Shown one piece after another: positions 60,525 to 64,000 of a DNA stretch of 64,000 nt. The position numbers were made by a program, and so were the translations under genes. The number at the start of each line of letters is the position of its first letter. Position 1 is the stretch's first letter. The notes under the pieces are model-generated. The model was not told the origin of the DNA, did not search any database, and saw only the letters and a list, made by a program, of their open reading frames with translations. The DNA is from Armatimonadota bacterium (GTDB taxonomy: Bacteria > Armatimonadota > UBA5829 > DTJY01): assembly GCA_023511795.1 (NCBI GenBank), contig JAIMAU010000001.1, positions 512,384 through 576,383 of the forward strand, in the 5' to 3' direction.

Positions 60525-61928
60525 ATGCGAATAAGGACGGAAACATCACAAAAGCAGATAGCTGGGATAGCGCCTGAGTACATAATGGGGAAAAGCGTAC
60601 TGAAAATGAGTTCTTTGGAGCTTCAGGAATTTGTTCAGGCGCAGTCCGTTGAAAACCCAGCTCTGGTTATAGAAGAAGTACCACAATGTCCTGTTTGTGG
60701 CCGTGACCTCTCAGATGGTGAATGTCCTGCATGCGGTTCTCATCCACTCGATGTTTCCAATGACCAAGTTGAATCGGACGATTGGCATGAAGAGGGGTGG
60801 TTGGCAGTCCAGCGCTCATCAGAAAGTGATACTTCGTTCGAGCCTCTTTCCGTTGTGGCATCACCTCAATCCCTTCGTGATTATTTAAAGGAGCAAATTC
60901 GGACTAGCCTTGAGCCTGAGCTTTATGAAATTGCAGATTTCATCGTTGACGTTTTGGACGAAGACGGCTATTTGCGGGAGCCCTTAATTGATATGGCTAG
61001 TCGCTTAGGCCTTAGCGTACCTGAACTTGAGTCTGTACTTGAGAAAGTCCAAGATCTTGATCCACCTGGGATAGCTGCCCGAAGCCTTCAAGAATGCTTG
61101 CTTATTCAACTTAAGCGGTTAACAATAGCACATCCAGCCCATTTTCTTGCATGTGTTATCGTCCGCGACCATTGGGATGGTGTTGTGCGAATGAGGCTCG
61201 ACCAAGTCGCGAAGAAGATAGGCGTATCACGGGAGCAAGTTGATGGCGCTTTCAAGTTCATACGTGAGCATCTAAATCCTAGACCTGCAAGCATGTTTCG
61301 CGACCCATGGGAGCGTTTCGCACCACACAACGTGTGCCGAACAAGCCCTGATATTGAGGTTCGTTTGGATGCTGATGGTTTAATAGCACAAATTGTAGAT
61401 CCAACGACTGGCCGCATTGCGGTAGATCAGTTTTATGCTGACTTATATGCTGAAATGAGCCACAAGCGGAATGGTTACTCAGAATCTGACCGTGCTCATG
61501 TTCGAGAGTGCGTACTGAAGGCTCAGGCGCTCATTGAGGCTCTTGAATTTCGAAAAGTAACACTCCGAAAAATTGCCAATGAGCTTCTTAACTTGCAAGC
61601 TGATTTTTTCCTTCGAGGTCCATCGGAATTAAAACCTATGACAAGAAAAGAGCTTGCTGCACGCATAGGTGTTCATGAGTCGACCGTATGTCGAGCAATT
61701 AAAGATAAGACAATCCGACTCCCATCTGGCGAAGTTATTTCAATGGAACTCCTTTTTGACTCCGCACTTCCGGTTAAGGAGCTTGTGAGAAGTCTTGCAT
61801 CTCAGCGGCTTAGCGACAGCGAAATCGCGGCACGGCTTAAAGAACTAGGAATCTCCATTGCTCGCAGAACTGTAGCCAAATACCGCGAGCAACTACGGGT
61901 GCCGCGCATGGAATACCGCATTGCATAG
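60525..61928 (+). CDS. rpoN: RNA polymerase sigma-54 factor with zinc-ribbon-like insertion
   Basis: 467 residues from ATG 60525 (an in-frame GTG at 60516 is an alternative). Region I (LKMSSLELQEFVQAQSVENPAL) is shorter than usual. It is followed directly by CX2C-X8-CX2C (Cys55, 58, 67, 70), which looks like a small zinc ribbon in the place of the normally acidic region II. The core-binding domain and helix-turn-helix are normal, and the RpoN box ARRTVAKYRE is intact near the C-terminus. It lies between the two-component block and a sigma-54 promoter for flgB. Confidence 0.95.
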   Translation: MRIRTETSQKQIAGIAPEYIMGKSVLKMSSLELQEFVQAQSVENPALVIEEVPQCPVCGRDLSDGECPACGSHPLDVSNDQVESDDWHEEGWLAVQRSSESDTSFEPLSVVASPQSLRDYLKEQIRTSLEPELYEIADFIVDVLDEDGYLREPLIDMASRLGLSVPELESVLEKVQDLDPPGIAARSLQECLLIQLKRLTIAHPAHFLACVIVRDHWDGVVRMRLDQVAKKIGVSREQVDGAFKFIREHLNPRPASMFRDPWERFAPHNVCRTSPDIEVRLDADGLIAQIVDPTTGRIAVDQFYADLYAEMSHKRNGYSESDRAHVRECVLKAQALIEALEFRKVTLRKIANELLNLQADFFLRGPSELKPMTRKELAARIGVHESTVCRAIKDKTIRLPSGEVISMELLFDSALPVKELVRSLASQRLSDSEIAARLKELGISIARRTVAKYREQLRVPRMEYRIA

Positions 61929-62042
61929 GCATCTCTTTTTGCTTGCAAAATCCCATCATTAACTGCCAAAACCCTCTTCTCAGCAAAAAAACTTTGTAAT
62001 ATTGCTCGGGCGGCACTAGGCAACCGCAGTAATTCTTTCCCA

Positions 62043-62058
62043 TGGCACACAAATTGCT
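62043..62058 (+). promoter_or_regulatory. Sigma-54 promoter of the flgB operon
   Basis: TGGCACACAAATTGCT matches the -24/-12 consensus TGGCACG-N4-TTGCW at every fixed position but one, with the required GG-to-GC distance. The -12 GC is at 62056-62057, giving a start near 62069 and a 32-nt leader before flgB. It is 115 bp after rpoN. Confidence 0.9.
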
Positions 62059-62100
62059 GTAAATACGTTGCCCATCGAACAAAGGCAGGTAGAGGTAGAT

Positions 62101-62487
62101 ATGGTACGCAGTTTCTTCTCAGATTTAACGACTGTAATGCTGGCTAAATGCTTGGATGCTTGTGGCCTAAGACAGCGCGTCATTGCCAATAATATCGCAA
62201 ATGTTGAGACGCCTGGCTTCACGCGCTCAGAGGTGGCTTTCGAAAGCCGTCTTAAGGAGGCACTCGAAGCTACGAGCGAAGAATCAGCAATAAGCCTGAT
62301 TGAGAAAATCCAGCCTGAAATTATACAGGATAACATTTCGCCAGCAAGACCAAATGGGAATAACGTCTCGATTGAGAAAGAAATGACTGATATGACGAAG
62401 AACTCAGTGCAATATGAAGCTCTTGTTCAGCTAATGAACCTCAAAGCAGCCATGATTCGCATGGCAATGAATGAAGGGAGGCGTTAG
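62101..62487 (+). CDS. flgB: Flagellar basal-body rod protein FlgB
   Basis: Proximal rod subunit of the flagellum. ATG 62101 follows AGAGGTAG; an in-frame TTG at 62068 lies at the predicted transcription start and is excluded. 128 residues with the rod signature RVIANNIANVETPGFTR and a C-terminal coiled-coil helix. Confidence 0.95.
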   Translation: MVRSFFSDLTTVMLAKCLDACGLRQRVIANNIANVETPGFTRSEVAFESRLKEALEATSEESAISLIEKIQPEIIQDNISPARPNGNNVSIEKEMTDMTKNSVQYEALVQLMNLKAAMIRMAMNEGRR

Positions 62488-62489
62488 CT

Positions 62490-62900
62490 GTGGGTAGTTT
62501 TTCCTCAATGGACATAAGTGCAACGGGACTTTTCGCCCAACGAGTTCGCTTGGATGCTATTGCCAACAATATTGCAAACGCAACGACCACCCGCACTGAG
62601 AGAGGTGGACCGTATAAAAGGCTTGAGGTTATTTTCAAGGCTTCAAGTGGTCAGTTCGACCACTCAAACGCGGGTGTGCAGGTGGAATCAGTTGTAGAAA
62701 GCAACGACCCACCTAAGATGATTTATGATCCCTCGCATCCCGATGCTGGGCCTGATGGAATGGTCGCCATGCCGAACGTGAATATTGTGGAGGAAATGGT
62801 GGACCTGATTAGCGCAACAAGAGCTTATGAGGCGAATATCATGGCAATTAATGCAGCACGTTCTATGGTAAGCAAGGCTTTGGAGATCGGAAGAACATAA
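62490..62900 (+). CDS. flgC: Flagellar basal-body rod protein FlgC
   Basis: Proximal rod subunit. GTG start 2 bp after flgB. 136 residues with ISATGLFAQRVRLDAIANNIAN and the C-terminal rod motif VEEMVDLISATRAYEANI. Confidence 0.96.
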   Translation: MGSFSSMDISATGLFAQRVRLDAIANNIANATTTRTERGGPYKRLEVIFKASSGQFDHSNAGVQVESVVESNDPPKMIYDPSHPDAGPDGMVAMPNVNIVEEMVDLISATRAYEANIMAINAARSMVSKALEIGRT

Positions 62901-62918
62901 TGGGGGCAAGTGATAGCC

Positions 62919-63209
62919 ATGAGGATAGAAGGAATTGGTAGTGGAATTTCAAAAAATCCAGTTTCAATAACAGAAACCACCAATAAAGAAAGGAGTTTCG
63001 GGCAGTCGATAAGAGATGCGATTTCCGAGGTAAACCGTCTTCAAACGGAAGCAGACCAGCTCGCCAAAAAGCTTGCAGTAGGTGACGCTGTCGAGATACA
63101 CCAGGCGATGATTGCTATGCAGAAAGCAAGCACCGCACTGCAGTTCACTGTTCAAGTTAGGAACAAGATTATAGAGGCTTATCAAGAAATTATGAGGATG
63201 CAAGTCTGA
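62919..63209 (+). CDS. fliE: Flagellar hook-basal body protein FliE
   Basis: Joins the MS ring to the rod. ATG 62919 is preferred to an in-frame GTG at 62910, which is too close to the GGGGG site. 96 residues, with the typical C-terminal pattern VEIHQAMIAMQKASTALQFTVQVRNK and YQEIMRMQV end. Confidence 0.95.
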   Translation: MRIEGIGSGISKNPVSITETTNKERSFGQSIRDAISEVNRLQTEADQLAKKLAVGDAVEIHQAMIAMQKASTALQFTVQVRNKIIEAYQEIMRMQV

Positions 63210-63224
63210 AGAGGTAAGTAACTA

Positions 63225-64000
63225 ATGGAGCAATTGGCTAAATTTGGTCCGTTTCAAGCTGTCGGAAAGTTTTGGAATGCTCTGACAGGCACTCAGCGTT
63301 TCATAAGCGTTGTTTTTATCTCAACGAGTGTGGTTTTACTCATTGTTGTATCAGTTTTAGCCACAAGGCCAAGGATGGAGGTACTTTTTGCTGGGTTGGA
63401 ATCCACTGATGCCGGCGCAATTGTCTCCAAGCTTCAGGAAAAAGGAATTCCTTATGAGATTAGCGGCGGCGGCTCTGTTATCAAAGTACCTGAGCGGAGC
63501 GTTCATGAGATGCGTTTGGCTATGGCGACTCAGGGCTTGCCTCAAGGTGGGAACGTTGGATTTGAAATCTTTGACAAGACAACCTTTGGGATGACGGAGT
63601 TTTCGCAGCGCCTGAATTACCAGCGTGCGTTGCAGGGTGAACTAAGTCGAACAATTAGCCAGCTTGATATGGTTGATCAGGCAAGAGTTCATATTTCTAT
63701 CCCGGAGCCAAGTGTTTTTAAGAAAGACAATAAAGAGGCGTCGGCATCTGTGGTAGTCAAGCTGCGCCCTGGCGGGAGGTTGGAATCTGAGCAGGTAGCT
63801 GGCATAGTGCATCTCGTTGCGTCCGCAGTTTCCGGGTTAGACGCAGACCATGTGACTGTTATTGATACCCATGGCAATGTACTCTCAGAGGCTGGTGAGT
63901 CTAAAACCGGAATTGACCCTCGACTTAGTGCTTCTCAATCTCAGCTCAAGAGGAACTACGAACGCCAAGTTGAGAAGGACCTTCAGGCCATGCTTGACCG
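63225..64000 (+). CDS. fliF: Flagellar MS-ring protein FliF (3' end outside window)
   Basis: 258 residues are visible. A cytoplasmic tail, a membrane helix (about 27-46), then the YscJ/FliF-type periplasmic ring domain with LFAGLESTDAGAIVSKLQEKGIPY and the ring-building motif FSQRLNYQRALQGELSRTI. Cut by the window end. It starts 15 bp after fliE in the usual order flgB-flgC-fliE-fliF. Confidence 0.96.
   Translation, partial: MEQLAKFGPFQAVGKFWNALTGTQRFISVVFISTSVVLLIVVSVLATRPRMEVLFAGLESTDAGAIVSKLQEKGIPYEISGGGSVIKVPERSVHEMRLAMATQGLPQGGNVGFEIFDKTTFGMTEFSQRLNYQRALQGELSRTISQLDMVDQARVHISIPEPSVFKKDNKEASASVVVKLRPGGRLESEQVAGIVHLVASAVSGLDADHVTVIDTHGNVLSEAGESKTGIDPRLSASQSQLKRNYERQVEKDLQAMLD

Overview
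The window reads as a stretch of chromosome from a diderm, flagellated, type IV pilus-bearing bacterium, most likely from Armatimonadota or a nearby deep-branching phylum. This is inferred from the mix: a pilMNOPQ-type operon with an outer-membrane secretin, zinc-type S14, S4, L24 and L36 of the Gram-positive or thermophile style, flagellar basal-body genes under sigma-54, and an arginine operon built around bifunctional ArgJ. No 16S rRNA or tRNA gene is present, so the placement is a judgement, not a proof. Gene starts were chosen by Shine-Dalgarno spacing and family length; TTG and GTG starts are common even in ribosomal genes.

Layout. (1) 2-7575: the 3' end of a large extracellular repeat protein, then pilM, pilN, pilO, a PilP-like gene, a short secretin-N-domain protein with a Gly/Tyr-rich repeat tail, and the secretin pilQ, closed by a terminator. 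(2) 7600-17335: L10 leader, rplJ-rplL, terminator, a consensus promoter, rpoB-rpoC. (3) 17336-22183: a 420-bp regulatory region, rpsL-rpsG-fusA, then tuf. (4) 22202-36633: the S10/spc cluster from rpsJ to secY-adk-map, with a second EF-G-like gene inserted between rplE and rpsN. (5) 36646-41390: a fresh promoter, then rpmJ-rpsM-rpsK-rpsD-rpoA-rplQ-truA-rplM-rpsI; infA is missing from its usual place. (6) 41670-42488: a secreted NlpC/P60 peptidase. (7) 42526-51720: arginine biosynthesis, argC-J-B, then argD, a free-standing Clp N-domain protein, a Clp N-domain/ornithine carbamoyltransferase fusion, argG and argH. (8) 51755-54430 on the minus strand: a triple-GAF PP2C phosphatase and an RsbW-like kinase. 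(9) 54984-64000: a ceramidase-like enzyme, a block of two-component proteins with an NtrC-type activator, rpoN, a sigma-54 promoter, and flgB-flgC-fliE-fliF running off the end.

The most unusual feature is in the arginine operon: two consecutive genes carry ClpC-type N-terminal domains, one of them fused in frame to ArgF. All four Clp repeats keep the Glu that in Bacillus ClpC binds phospho-arginine, which suggests (inference) arginine- or phosphoarginine-linked control or degradation of the pathway enzyme. Other points of note are zinc-ribbon-like insertions in RpoB and RpoN, an EF-G paralogue with altered G3 and G4 motifs inside the spc operon, a tuf gene with codon use sharply unlike its neighbours, the Gly/Tyr repeat protein in the pilus operon, and several structured leaders (L10, rpsL, rplC, argD).
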